64,000 bases of DNA, taken from positions 1 through 64,000 of the forward strand of contig CAMIXG010000004.1 of assembly GCA_946402705.1 (NCBI GenBank), given 5' to 3'. The number at the start of each line of letters is the position of its first letter. The stretch's first letter is position 1. Position numbers and translations under genes: made by a program. Below, piece after piece: positions 39,351-48,989 of the stretch. The notes under the pieces were generated by a model. That model made no database searches. It was not told the origin of the DNA and was given only the letters and a program-made list of their open reading frames with translations. The stretch is from an uncultured Tissierellia bacterium. GTDB lineage: Bacteria > Bacillota > Clostridia > Tissierellales > Tissierellaceae.

Positions 39351-39471
39351 GATGTTTCCCCTCTCCTAAGATTTGCTCCTAATAGCCAAGCTCATCTTTC
39401 AATTATTATGTTAACTTTTAAAATTAAAAATGAAAAAACTTTCCATATTCTTATAATATGAAAAGCCTTTT

Positions 39472-39816
39472 TTACATATATTTTGCCATACCATATACAC
39501 TGCCAAGTGGCATAGTATACATAATTCCTACTCCAGGTTCAGATAAATCACCTAGTTTATCCTGTACTCCCTCTACCACTTTAGATAAAAGCTCTTCATC
39601 TTCTATAACTGTGAATATAGTTTTATTATATGGCCTAGCACCATCTATCAGCTTTCTTATTGGTCCAAATAAGTGATCTGACTCTCCGATTGCCCTTCCC
39701 ATACCTTGACTATCTATTATTGTTGCGCCCTTTACTCCAAGTTCAAAAAATAGATCTAATATCTCTTCTAAGTATTCACCTTTATTTAATACTAAAAATA
39801 ATACATTTGATTTCAT
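39472..39816 (-). CDS. PII-like regulatory protein, unit A
   Basis: MKSNVLFLVLNKGEYLEEILDLFFELGVKGATIIDSQGMGRAIGES...SEPGVGIMYTMPLGSVYGMAKYM. Confidence 0.7.
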   Translation of the reverse strand: MKSNVLFLVLNKGEYLEEILDLFFELGVKGATIIDSQGMGRAIGESDHLFGPIRKLIDGARPYNKTIFTVIEDEELLSKVVEGVQDKLGDLSEPGVGIMYTMPLGSVYGMAKYM

Positions 39817-39831
39817 TTCTATCCCCTATTC

Positions 39832-41019
39832 TCAATTTTGTAACATACCATTGACTTCTCCAACCTTAGTAACAGTATATTTTGTAAATGCTGGTCCTAG
39901 TATTTCGAATATCAGAACACTAAATAGTATTATGGTCACAGGCAAATTACCCAGTTCTGGCATAGTTTGTTTTAAAGACATGGCAAGTCCTATGGAAATA
40001 CCACCCTGTGTTAATAAACTTATTCCTAAATATTTTTGTACAAACCCTTCTGCATTTACTATTTTAGCTCCAAATCCTGCCCCTATAACTTTTCCAAGAC
40101 CTCTAGCAATTATATATCCAACACCTATCAAACCTACTGTATTTAAAATTCCGAGTTCCAAATTTGCCCCTGCTAAAACAAAAAATAATATATTAAGTGG
40201 AGGTGTCATAGATTTTACAGAATTAAATATCCTCTTGTATCTACTAGTAGCATTTATAACTACTCCTCCCATTACCATGTTGGTAAGCAGTGTTGATATA
40301 TTTAAATATTTACTAATTCCTATACTAAGTAGTATAAATAGACTACTTAAAGCTACCAGTTGTTCATCATCCTTAACCTTATTTGCTGTATATGCTAAAA
40401 TCATTCCAAGTAAAAATCCTATAACTACTGATAAAACCATTTCTATTAATGGTTTTCCCACTATTGTTGTTAAGGAAAAATTACCCCCACTTATTAATAA
40501 TTTTGCCACTGCACTGGCTACTCCAAATACCATGATTCCAAGTGCATCATCAAAGGCTGCTACTGGTAGTATATTTCTAACTAATGGTCCATCAGCTTTT
40601 AGTTCATTTATAACAAGCACTAGCCCTGCTGGTGCTGTTGATGCTGACATACTGGCCATAACTAAACTAAAGGCTAATGATTTATCAAATATAAAGTACA
40701 TAGTAGAAAAAACTATTATAACTGCTCCTGCTACTTCTGCTACAGTTATTATAAGTGCATTTTTTCCCATTTCTTTTAGGTCTGATAGCAAGAAAGAATT
40801 ACCTATTCCAAAAGCTATACAACCTAAAGCTATGTCATTTATAAACCCTAAGCTACCTAGTTCTTCTAATGAGAAAAGTTTCATAATTGATGGTCCTATT
40901 ATTAGGCCCCCTACTATATAACCTGAGACTTTTGGTAGACCAAATCTATTAGAGATTTTTCCCCCTATAATCCCAACTAAGATTGCCAGCCCTAGTTTTA
41001 AAAAAATATCCAAAATCAC
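39832..41019 (-). CDS. Kef/CPA2-type cation:proton antiporter-like protein, unit A
   Basis: Clear paralog, 395 aa; SMSASTAPAGLVLVINELKADGPLVRNILPVAAFDDALGIMVFGVA. Confidence 0.85.
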   Translation of the reverse strand: MILDIFLKLGLAILVGIIGGKISNRFGLPKVSGYIVGGLIIGPSIMKLFSLEELGSLGFINDIALGCIAFGIGNSFLLSDLKEMGKNALIITVAEVAGAVIIVFSTMYFIFDKSLAFSLVMASMSASTAPAGLVLVINELKADGPLVRNILPVAAFDDALGIMVFGVASAVAKLLISGGNFSLTTIVGKPLIEMVLSVVIGFLLGMILAYTANKVKDDEQLVALSSLFILLSIGISKYLNISTLLTNMVMGGVVINATSRYKRIFNSVKSMTPPLNILFFVLAGANLELGILNTVGLIGVGYIIARGLGKVIGAGFGAKIVNAEGFVQKYLGISLLTQGGISIGLAMSLKQTMPELGNLPVTIILFSVLIFEILGPAFTKYTVTKVGEVNGMLQN

Positions 41020-41191
41020 ATCCCCTTTCTTTATTTATAAGCTGGAAAATTTTACTTTTTTCAGCCTACTTGATGATTCTACTACTTTTTATTTTAGTTG
41101 TCAAAAATAGTTTATTGTCAACCTTTTTCATTCTTGAATAAACATAGTTTTTTAGATAAAATATAGATATTAACTAGGAGAGGGTGAGTAG

Positions 41192-41911
41192 ATGTTTACT
41201 CCAATAAAAAATACAACTATATCGCAAAAAGTCATAGAACAAATTAGAACAATGCTATACGAAGACCAATTAGGCAAGGGGGATAAACTACCATCAGAAA
41301 GACAAATGGCAGAATCCTTAGAAATCAGTCGTTCTTCAGTTAGAGAAGCCCTTAAAGAACTTGAAATAATGGGACTTATTGTAGCTAAACCTGGGGAAGG
41401 TAATTTTATAAAAGAAAATTTTGATGATATCTTGTTTCATCCATTTTCCACTATCTTTTTAATAAAAGAAAGCAATCCTTACGAGATACTAGAGCTTAGA
41501 AAAGTAATAGAAAAGGGTTCTTGCGCCATGGCTGCTGAAAAGATAACTGATGAAGAATTAGAAAATATAAGAAAAATACTAGATGAGGCAAAAAAGTATA
41601 CAGATGAAAAAAAATTATCTGAACTAGATGTTTCTTTTCATTATGAAATAGCTAAGGCAAGTAAAAACTTTTTACTACAAAGTATCTTAAATACTATTTC
41701 ATCAATTATTGAAACTTTTATAACTGATGTTAGAAAAAATATACTAGTAGAGCCAATTCACAAAAAAAATATTGAAAATCAGCACTATAAAATATATCAG
41801 GCTCTAAAACTTAGAGATTCAGTTTTATCTGAAAAAGCAATGGAAGCTCATCTTGATTATGTAAATTTACAAATGAGAAAACATATAAAACTTAGCGAGA
41901 AAAATATATAA
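41192..41911 (+). CDS. FadR-type GntR transcriptional regulator (FCD domain)
   Basis: LGKGDKLPSERQMAESLEISRSSVREALKELEIMGLIVAKPGEGNFIKEN plus an FCD-like helical domain. Confidence 0.9.
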   Translation: MFTPIKNTTISQKVIEQIRTMLYEDQLGKGDKLPSERQMAESLEISRSSVREALKELEIMGLIVAKPGEGNFIKENFDDILFHPFSTIFLIKESNPYEILELRKVIEKGSCAMAAEKITDEELENIRKILDEAKKYTDEKKLSELDVSFHYEIAKASKNFLLQSILNTISSIIETFITDVRKNILVEPIHKKNIENQHYKIYQALKLRDSVLSEKAMEAHLDYVNLQMRKHIKLSEKNI

Positions 41912-41942
41912 AAAATACAGCTCAGATGAGCTGTATTTTTTA
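41912..41942. terminator. Terminator
   Basis: aaaatacagctcagatgagctgtatttttt. Confidence 0.75.
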
Positions 41943-42539
41943 TGCGAATCTAGAATAGTATTCTACTACTAATTGATCCTCAATCTCTATTGGTATTTCT
42001 TCCCTCTTTGGTTTTTGTGTTAAAACAGCAGAGAACTTATCTACATCTTTTTTGATATAAGGATAGTTACTCAAAAGATTGTCATTGAAGTTGTCAGCAA
42101 ACATTTCAACCTTTCTTGATTTATCCCTTAAAGACAATTCATCTCCCACTTTTACTCCATAAGAAGGAATATTTACTTTTTTTCCATTTACTAATATATG
42201 TCCATGCACAACCATTTGTCTAGCTTGTCTTATAGATGAAGCAAATCCCATTCTATATGCCAAGTTATCTAGTCTCATTTCAAGCATTACAACAAGAGCA
42301 CTACCTGTAATTTCATTTTCTTTTAAAGCTTTTTCAAAATACTTTCTAAACTGTTTTTCCATTACTCCATAATAAGCTCTAAGTCTTTGTTTTTCAAGTA
42401 ACTGAGTACCATATTCAGTAAGTTTTTTATCTGCTCTAGAAGTTCCCTTTACTGCTCTATTCATAGCCTTAGGGTGTCCACATACATTTAGTCCTAATCT
42501 TCTTGATTGTTTAAATCTAGGACCCATCATTTTAGCCAA
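41940..42539 (-). CDS. rpsD: 30S ribosomal protein S4, TTG start at 42539 favoured
   Basis: (L)[28 protein letters not shown]...; [38 protein letters not shown]. The listed 42635 start adds an implausible hydrophobic N-terminus. Confidence 0.95.
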   Translation of the reverse strand: MAKMMGPRFKQSRRLGLNVCGHPKAMNRAVKGTSRADKKLTEYGTQLLEKQRLRAYYGVMEKQFRKYFEKALKENEITGSALVVMLEMRLDNLAYRMGFASSIRQARQMVVHGHILVNGKKVNIPSYGVKVGDELSLRDKSRKVEMFADNFNDNLLSNYPYIKKDVDKFSAVLTQKPKREEIPIEIEDQLVVEYYSRFA

Positions 42540-42707
42540 TATTATCATCTCCATTAAATATTTCGCCGCGATAAATTTTAGCCTGTAAATAATATACCAT
42601 ATTCCTCTTAATATGTAAATGATAATAGTTATCAAAAGCCTTTTTATTTTACCCCTTATTTTATGTTATAATAAAGTCTAGAACTTAGATTTTAAGGAGG
42701 TACTTAA

Positions 42708-44003
42708 ATGAATATATTAATTAAAAATATCACACTTGTTCCAATGGATGGAAAAGATGAAATATTAAGTAATATGAATATACTAATTGAAAATGACAAG
42801 ATAAAAGATATTTTCAAGGATGACAAAGATTTAAAAGTAGATAAGATTATAGATGGTAAAAACAAACTACTTATGCCTGGGCTTATTAATTCTCATACTC
42901 ATACTGGCATGAGTATATTTAGAAATTATGCAGATGATTTACCCCTTCACGAATGGTTAAATGTTGCTATTTGGCCTCTTGAAGCTAAACTTGTAGCTGA
43001 AGATGTGTACTGGGCTTCTAAACTTAGTATAGTAGAAATGATTCAGTCTGGTACTACAACTTTTTCAGACATGTATTTCTTTATGGATGAAACTGCAAAA
43101 GCTGTTGGAGAGACTGGTATACGTAGTGTTCTTTCAAGGGGTATAGCAGATGAAAATGACCCTATCAAAAATGCTGCAAAATTTGATGAGGTTAGAAAAA
43201 TGCATAAGGATTGGCATAATGCTTTTGATGGTCGTATAAAAGTTATGGTTGGTCCACATGCTCCATATACTTGTGGTACAGACTTCCTAAAAGAATGTGT
43301 TAGTGTGGCTAAAGAGCTAAATACAGGTATCCATATCCACCTATCTGAAACTAAAAAAGAAGTTGAGGACTCCTTTGAGATTCATGAGTTATCTCCTATT
43401 GAATATGCTAAGGAAATTGGTATTTTTGATGTTCATACTCTTGCTGCTCACTGCGTTGTTTTAAGCCAAGAAGACATTGAAATCATAAGGGATAATAATG
43501 TTTATCCAGTAAATAATCCTGGTAGCAACTTTAAACTTGCAAGTGGTTTTGCAAAAGTTGATGAAATCCTTTCCAAGGGTATACCAATGGCTCTTGGAAC
43601 AGATAGTTCTTCTAGTAATAACAATTTAAACATGTTTGAAGAAATCAACCTAGCTGCCCTAGTTAATAAATCAGTTACAGAAGATGCAACTTCTGTATCA
43701 GCGTATCAAGCCTTAGAAATGGCTACTATCAATGGAGCTAAGGCATTGAATCTACAAGATGAAGTTGGTTCTATAGAAGTTGGTAAAAAGGCTGATATGA
43801 TTTTAATAGATTTAAATGTTTCTCATTTATATCCAAGAAATAATTTGATTTCTGCTCTTGCCTACTCAGCTCAAGGTTCTGATGTAGATACAGTTATAAT
43901 TGATGGAAAAATAGTAATGGAAGATAAGAAAATTTTAAATATTGATTTAAATGAAATCTTCTCCCAAGTAGAAAGAATTATTAGTGAAATTCCAACTAGA
44001 TAA
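42708..44003 (+). CDS. mtaD: Amidohydrolase, 5'-methylthioadenosine/S-adenosylhomocysteine deaminase-like
   Basis: [61 protein letters not shown]. Confidence 0.85.
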   Translation: MNILIKNITLVPMDGKDEILSNMNILIENDKIKDIFKDDKDLKVDKIIDGKNKLLMPGLINSHTHTGMSIFRNYADDLPLHEWLNVAIWPLEAKLVAEDVYWASKLSIVEMIQSGTTTFSDMYFFMDETAKAVGETGIRSVLSRGIADENDPIKNAAKFDEVRKMHKDWHNAFDGRIKVMVGPHAPYTCGTDFLKECVSVAKELNTGIHIHLSETKKEVEDSFEIHELSPIEYAKEIGIFDVHTLAAHCVVLSQEDIEIIRDNNVYPVNNPGSNFKLASGFAKVDEILSKGIPMALGTDSSSSNNNLNMFEEINLAALVNKSVTEDATSVSAYQALEMATINGAKALNLQDEVGSIEVGKKADMILIDLNVSHLYPRNNLISALAYSAQGSDVDTVIIDGKIVMEDKKILNIDLNEIFSQVERIISEIPTR

Positions 44004-44004
44004 A

Positions 44005-44040
44005 ATTTTAACGCCTTGATATAATCAAGGCGTTTTTTAT
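44005..44040 (+). terminator. Terminator
   Basis: aacgccttgatataatcaaggcgtttttta. Confidence 0.8.
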
Positions 44041-44213
44041 ATAAATCAAGCTATTTTATTGGCAAATGTATTTAACTCTTAAATTATCTAATATCATTAT
44101 TGATTTTATAATAAACTAAATAATTATAAGAAAAAATAAAACTATCTATTACCAATATAATAGATAGTTTTATTTTCGTTTTCCTTGCTATAACAAGATG
44201 TTTTACCTCAGTA

Positions 44214-45167
44214 CTATACTAGAGCTCTAAATGAGCTGTCTAATACCTTTTCAAGAGCCTTTGCAGATAGTTTAAATCTTTCTACTTCTTCATCTGTAAG
44301 CTCAACCTTTATGGAATGTTTTATACCATCTTTATTTATAATGCTTGGTATACTTATATAAACATCATCTACTCCATAGTAGTCCTCTGCAAGAACTGAT
44401 ACTGGAAGTACTGTATTTTCATCCCCTAATATAGCCTCCACAATTCTTTTTATAGATAATCCTATAGCATAATAAGTTGCACCTTTTCTATTTATTACCT
44501 CATAAGCACCATTTATTACTGCTTTTTCAATTTCTCCCTTTAGATTATCTGTAAAATCCAAATCTACTTCCTTTGAAAATTCCTCTAAATCTATCCCATT
44601 TATTCTAGCTAAACTCCAAGCTGAAAATTCGGTATCGCCATGTTCTCCCATTATATATGCCTCAATATTTCTTGGGTCTACCTCTAACCTTTGGCTTATT
44701 TCATATTGTAATCTAGAAGTATCAAGTACAGTTCCTGAGCCTATTACTCTCTCTTTTGGAAAACCTGATAATTTATAGGCTACATAAGATAAAATATCCA
44801 CTGGATTTGCCACTACTAATAATATGGCATTTGGACTATACTTAGCGACCTCTGGTATTATTCCCTTAAATATTTCAACATTTTTATTAACTAAATCAAT
44901 TCTAGTTTCCCCAACTTTTTGAGGAGCTCCTGCTGTTATAACTACTATATCTGAATCCTTTGTAGCACTATAGTCTCCAGTACTAATAGTCATAGGATTA
45001 ATAAAAGCAGAACCATGTCTAAGGTCTAAAACTTCTCCTAGTGCCTTTTCTTTATTTACATCTACTAAAACTAACTCATTTAACATTCCTGATATTGATA
45101 ATGCATATGCTGCTGTAGCACCTACTGCTCCTGCTCCTACTATTGAAACCTTATTAGTTTTTTTCAT
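44214..45167 (-). CDS. ldh: L-lactate dehydrogenase
   Basis: VSIVGAGAVGATAAYALSISG, SGTVLDTSRLQYEIS, IMGEHGDTEFSAWS. Confidence 0.95.
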   Translation of the reverse strand: MKKTNKVSIVGAGAVGATAAYALSISGMLNELVLVDVNKEKALGEVLDLRHGSAFINPMTISTGDYSATKDSDIVVITAGAPQKVGETRIDLVNKNVEIFKGIIPEVAKYSPNAILLVVANPVDILSYVAYKLSGFPKERVIGSGTVLDTSRLQYEISQRLEVDPRNIEAYIMGEHGDTEFSAWSLARINGIDLEEFSKEVDLDFTDNLKGEIEKAVINGAYEVINRKGATYYAIGLSIKRIVEAILGDENTVLPVSVLAEDYYGVDDVYISIPSIINKDGIKHSIKVELTDEEVERFKLSAKALEKVLDSSFRALV

Positions 45168-45312
45168 TAGTATCCCTCCATAACAATTTCAAGATTAACG
45201 GTTCATTGGTCTTACCACTAAACCAAGTATAACTCTTAGTTTTATTTTTGTCTAGTATTGATATTTATTTAACCAAATAAAAAAATCTGTGCAAATGCAC
45301 AGATTTTTCACC

Positions 45313-46593
45313 CTATATTTCATCAATCAGCTGATAGTTTTCAAGCTCTTCATCTTCAGTTAATTTTTTATTCATCCAGTCTCTTCCTTCTATTTTCTTC
45401 GTTACCATCATAGCTACAACTGTATCTCCAACTACATTTATAACAGTAGCTGGTGGATCTACTAAATAACCAATAGTTGCAATTATTGGAAAAGCCTCCA
45501 TGGGAAAACCATAAAGATTAACTATTAACATCTCACCTATTAATCCGCCACCTGGTACACCGGACATAACTACACCTCCTATGACCGAAATGGCTATAGC
45601 TGTTAAATAGGTACTAATTCCTTCAAATGGTACTCCAAATATTCCAAATAGAAAAGATATCTTTAATATAGATGATAGACAGGTACCATCCATATGTGCA
45701 GTTGCACCAATCGGCAATATTATTTCCCTGATATCCTTTGGCACTCCTATATTTTTAGCAGTATCTAAATTTACTGGTAACGATGCTATACTGCTTTGTG
45801 TAGCAAGAGAAGTTGCTGTTATGGGAAGTGCTTTTTGGAAAAAAGTTTTTAGACCTAACTTTCCACCTGCATAGTATGTATAGGCCGTAAAAGCTACAAT
45901 AAAGTAGAAGATACAAATTGGATAATAAATAGCTATGGCTCTTGCATAAGAACTTAAAAGCTGAGGTCCAAAGTCTCCAACCAATGCTGCAAAATATGCT
46001 CCAAGTCCAATTGGCGCATAGTACATAAGCAGTGATATCATTTTCATAAATACCTCTGATAGTACACTTAGCGACTTTACTAAAGCTTCTCCCTTTTCTC
46101 CAAGTAAACTTAGGCAAATCCCGAAAAATACAGCAAATATTATAAGCGGCATCATATTATCTTTTGATAATATTTCCGAAAAATCGGAAACTGTAAATGC
46201 AGCTACAATTTGATCCCCAGTTTCAAGAGCTTTTATTTCTCCTGCTTCTGGTAATTCTAAATTTACACCTTTAGCTGGCGGGAAAATCTTCACTGTTCCA
46301 ATCATTATAACTGATGCTATAAGCCCTGTTATTACAAATGTTATAAACATATTTCCTATTATCTTTCCCAACCTTCTCATATCAACCATGGCTGATACTG
46401 CTGATGATATTGTTAAAAATACTAATGGTACAACTATTGTAAACATCATATTTAAAAATATATCACCAAAAGGTTTTAAAACCACTGCCCTTTCACCCAT
46501 AATTCCGCCTAGTATACTACCTAAAACTATGGATAATAATAAAATTATTGGAAACCTATAATTTTTCCAACTAGTTTTCGCCCTACTATTCAT
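45313..46593 (-). CDS. Dicarboxylate/amino acid:cation (DAACS) symporter; start approximate
   Basis: LGSILGGIMG..., GTCLSSILKISF, GGVVMSGVPGGGLIGEMLI, DPPATVINVVGDTVVA. Confidence 0.9.
   Translation of the reverse strand: MNSRAKTSWKNYRFPIILLLSIVLGSILGGIMGERAVVLKPFGDIFLNMMFTIVVPLVFLTISSAVSAMVDMRRLGKIIGNMFITFVITGLIASVIMIGTVKIFPPAKGVNLELPEAGEIKALETGDQIVAAFTVSDFSEILSKDNMMPLIIFAVFFGICLSLLGEKGEALVKSLSVLSEVFMKMISLLMYYAPIGLGAYFAALVGDFGPQLLSSYARAIAIYYPICIFYFIVAFTAYTYYAGGKLGLKTFFQKALPITATSLATQSSIASLPVNLDTAKNIGVPKDIREIILPIGATAHMDGTCLSSILKISFLFGIFGVPFEGISTYLTAIAISVIGGVVMSGVPGGGLIGEMLIVNLYGFPMEAFPIIATIGYLVDPPATVINVVGDTVVAMMVTKKIEGRDWMNKKLTEDEELENYQLIDEI
46173..46190. promoter_or_regulatory. 18-bp inverted repeat, copy inside symporter CDS
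   Basis: TTTCCGA-AAAA-TCGGAAA, identical to 47467-47484. Confidence 0.4.
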
Positions 46594-47440
46594 CTTCACT
46601 TTCCTCCTCATAAGAATAATTATACTCTCCACTAGCTATCAAACTAGCACCTCCGCTCATAATTACTCTTCCATTTAAAATTTCTACTTCTAAACTTCCT
46701 CCCTCACTATGTACAGACACCTTTGGTTCAAGTAAGCCCAGCTTTTCTCCAACCACAACGCCGCTACAAGCACCAGTTCCACATCCTAAGGTTTTTCCAA
46801 CACCTCTCTCCCAGGTAAATATATTTATTTTTCTTCTGTTCTCTATCTCTATAAAATTCACATTGCTTCCCTCTGGAAACAATTTATATTTGCCTATTTT
46901 TTCACCCAAGTAATCAATATTAATATCCTTTATATTTTCTATAAATATTACTGCATGAGGCACTCCCATTCTAAGTGCTGAAAACTTATATTCTATATTA
47001 TCTATCAAAATACTTTCATTTAAGATATAAGCCTTTTCCCAAATTGCTGGTATATCACTAGCCCTAAAATTAGGTTCACCCATATCTACTATAAAATTTT
47101 CTACAGTTTTCTCTTTCAAATTAAGACCTATAATTTTCACTCCATCCAAAGTTTCAATTTCAAAACTTGTTTTATTTATAAGTTTATTATCACAAATAAA
47201 TTTGGAAAAGCATCTTATACCATTTCCACACATCTCTCCTCTACTTCCATCACAATTATAATAGAGCATTTTTATATCCCCTACTTTACTTTTTTCAGCT
47301 ATTAATATTCCATCAGCTCCTATACCGAATTTTCTATTACATACCTTTTTTGCCAAATTACTATAGGATATGCCTTGAATGTCTCTATAATCAAATATTA
47401 TAAAATCATTTCCAGCCCCCTGATATTTACTAAATTTCAT
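46586..47440 (-). CDS. dapF: Diaminopimelate epimerase
   Basis: MKFSKYQGAGNDFIIFDYR, MCGNGIRCFSKF, GCGTGACSGVVVG. Confidence 0.95.
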   Translation of the reverse strand: MKFSKYQGAGNDFIIFDYRDIQGISYSNLAKKVCNRKFGIGADGILIAEKSKVGDIKMLYYNCDGSRGEMCGNGIRCFSKFICDNKLINKTSFEIETLDGVKIIGLNLKEKTVENFIVDMGEPNFRASDIPAIWEKAYILNESILIDNIEYKFSALRMGVPHAVIFIENIKDINIDYLGEKIGKYKLFPEGSNVNFIEIENRRKINIFTWERGVGKTLGCGTGACSGVVVGEKLGLLEPKVSVHSEGGSLEVEILNGRVIMSGGASLIASGEYNYSYEEESEDE

Positions 47441-47466
47441 AATCTCCTCCTACAAGCCTTTTATGT

Positions 47467-47484
47467 TTTCCGAAAAATCGGAAA
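47467..47484. promoter_or_regulatory. 18-bp inverted repeat upstream of dapF
   Basis: TTTCCGA-AAAA-TCGGAAA about 27 bp upstream of the dapF start. Confidence 0.5.
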
Positions 47485-47644
47485 TTAATCCTATTAAACC
47501 TCCATTCACCTATACTTATAACACCCTTTTTATTTTAAATCAAGTAAAGTTTTGAAAATCAGTAGTAAATGGCTCGCGAAAAGAAAAATTTAAAGCCATT
47601 AAATAGGATTAATCCTGTTTAACGGCTTATTTTAGCGATTTTTT

Positions 47645-47720
47645 TGGTACATCTGGAGGGAATCGAACCCCCAACGCACTGGTTCGAAGCCAGTTGCTCT
47701 ATCCGTTGAGCTACAGATGC
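47645..47720 (-). tRNA. tRNA-Arg (anticodon TCG)
   Basis: GCATCTGTAGCTCAACGGATAGAGCAACTGGCTTCGAAGCCAG...GGTTCGATTCC...CAGATGTACCA; loop CTTCGAA; CCA encoded. Confidence 0.95.
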
Positions 47721-47898
47721 ATATGTAACCTATTATATAATACTTAACTTTATTTTCAATTAAATATATTTAAATTTACACTCACTGCATTGAGCATCCT
47801 GTAGAGATACTATTCCTTCACACACTTTACAAGTATATTTAGCCTTTTGATTTTAGCTGATGCTAACTTAGTTTGATAATATATATTTTTATATAAAA

Positions 47899-47926
47899 AA
47901 ACAATGTAATATAAATTACATTGTCA
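47899..47926 (-). terminator. Terminator downstream of tRNA-Lys(CTT)
   Basis: ACAATGTAAT...ATTACATTGT with a minus-strand T-run. Confidence 0.7.
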
Positions 47927-47928
47927 TT

Positions 47929-48004
47929 TGGTGACCCATCAGGGGTTCGAACCCTGGACATCTTGATTAAGAGTCAAGTGCTCTGCCAACTGAGCTAATG
48001 AGTC
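47929..48004 (-). tRNA. tRNA-Lys (anticodon CTT)
   Basis: GACTCATTAGCTCAGTTGGCAGAGCACTTGACTCTTAATCAAG...GGGTTCGAACCC...ATGGGTCACCA. Confidence 0.95.
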
Positions 48005-48099
48005 TTACTATATTTTTGTTTTTTACTTAACATAAGCAAATATTCACTCTATATTTTTAAGTAAATAAAAACTGAAATCATTCGATTTCAGTTTATAAA

Positions 48100-48184
48100 T
48101 GGTGCGGGAAAGAGGACTTGAACCCCCACGCCCGAAGGCACTAGATCCTAAGTCTAGCGCGTCTGCCAATTCCGCCACTCCCGC
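48100..48184 (-). tRNA. tRNA-Leu (anticodon TAG)
   Basis: GCGGGAGTGGCGGAATTGGCAGACGCGCTAGACTTAGGATCTAG...long variable arm...GGTTCAAGTCC...CCCGCACCA. Confidence 0.95.
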
Positions 48185-48200
48185 AAGATCTATTATAACT

Positions 48201-48276
48201 TGGTGACCCATCCGCGACTCGAACGCGGGACTCCTTGATTAAAAGTCAAGTGCTCTACCAACTGAGCTAATGGGTC
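48201..48276 (-). tRNA. tRNA-Lys (anticodon TTT)
   Basis: GACCCATTAGCTCAGTTGGTAGAGCACTTGACTTTTAATCAAG...GCGTTCGAGTCGC...ATGGGTCACCA. Confidence 0.95.
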
Positions 48277-48349
48277 TTATTCATTTGTTTTTGTTCTTAC
48301 CAACTATATTAGTATAGCAAACTTAACATTTTTTGTCAAGAACTTTTTA

Positions 48350-48427
48350 TGGGGTGGACGACGGGATTCGAACCCGCGACCTTCAGAGCCACAATCTGAC
48401 GCCCTAACCAACTAGGCCACGCCCACC
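48350..48427 (-). tRNA. tRNA-His (anticodon GTG), with encoded G-1
   Basis: G-GTGGGCGTGGCCTAGTTGGTTAGGGCGTCAGATTGTGGCTCTG...GGTTCGAATCC...CGTCCAC-C-CCA. Confidence 0.95.
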
Positions 48428-48513
48428 ACATTTATTCATCAAAGGATTTCTCCCTCAACACTTTATAAGTATAGCAGGATTAGAAATAAAAGTCAACTAT
48501 TTTTAGCCTTTTC

Positions 48514-48987
48514 TTAGAGTTTTTTTACATTTATTGTAATCTCATTATTCTGAAAATCCACATAGCCGTAAGTTCCAACATTTGACATTTTAGGAAGACT
48601 TATACTTCCAGGATTAAATAAGATTATATCCTCATCTTTTTCTAAAAAAGTTACATGTGTATGTCCAAACAAAACCAAATCTACCCCTAATTCTTTTCCC
48701 CTATAATATATTTGATTATAATTATTCTTAACATTATATCTATGTCCATGAGTTAAAAATACTTTTTTACCCGCTATCGTTATTATTTTCTCTTCCAAAG
48801 TATTAATATCATAGTAATCACAATTACCCTTTACCTTATAAATTGGTTTATTTGTATGATTTTCCAAGATTAACACATCTTCAGAATTATCTCCTAGGTG
48901 TATAATCATATCAAAAACAGATTTGTTCATAATTTCTATTATACAATCTGTTTTTCCATGACTATCACTAAATACTAAAGCCTTCAT
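48514..48987 (-). CDS. YfcE/MJ0936-family metallophosphoesterase
   Basis: MKALVFSDSHGKTD..., IHLGDNSED, KGNCDYY, LTHGHRYNV, FGHTHV. Confidence 0.9.
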   Translation of the reverse strand: MKALVFSDSHGKTDCIIEIMNKSVFDMIIHLGDNSEDVLILENHTNKPIYKVKGNCDYYDINTLEEKIITIAGKKVFLTHGHRYNVKNNYNQIYYRGKELGVDLVLFGHTHVTFLEKDEDIILFNPGSISLPKMSNVGTYGYVDFQNNEITINVKKL

Positions 48988-48989
48988 AA

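Noticed and set aside
39851-40921. 356-aa plus-strand ORF opposite the unit A antiporter gene
   Set aside because: Fully antisense to a clear antiporter CDS. Long antisense frames with Ser/Thr/Pro/Ile-rich composition recur opposite all three paralogs, as expected from codon bias.
42540-42635. N-terminal extension of rpsD in the ORF track
   Set aside because: Hydrophobic extension is not S4-like; AKMMGPRF follows a TTG start with GGAG upstream.
45755-46117. 120-aa ORF inside the DAACS symporter gene in another frame
   Set aside because: Out-of-frame overlap with a convincing symporter CDS.
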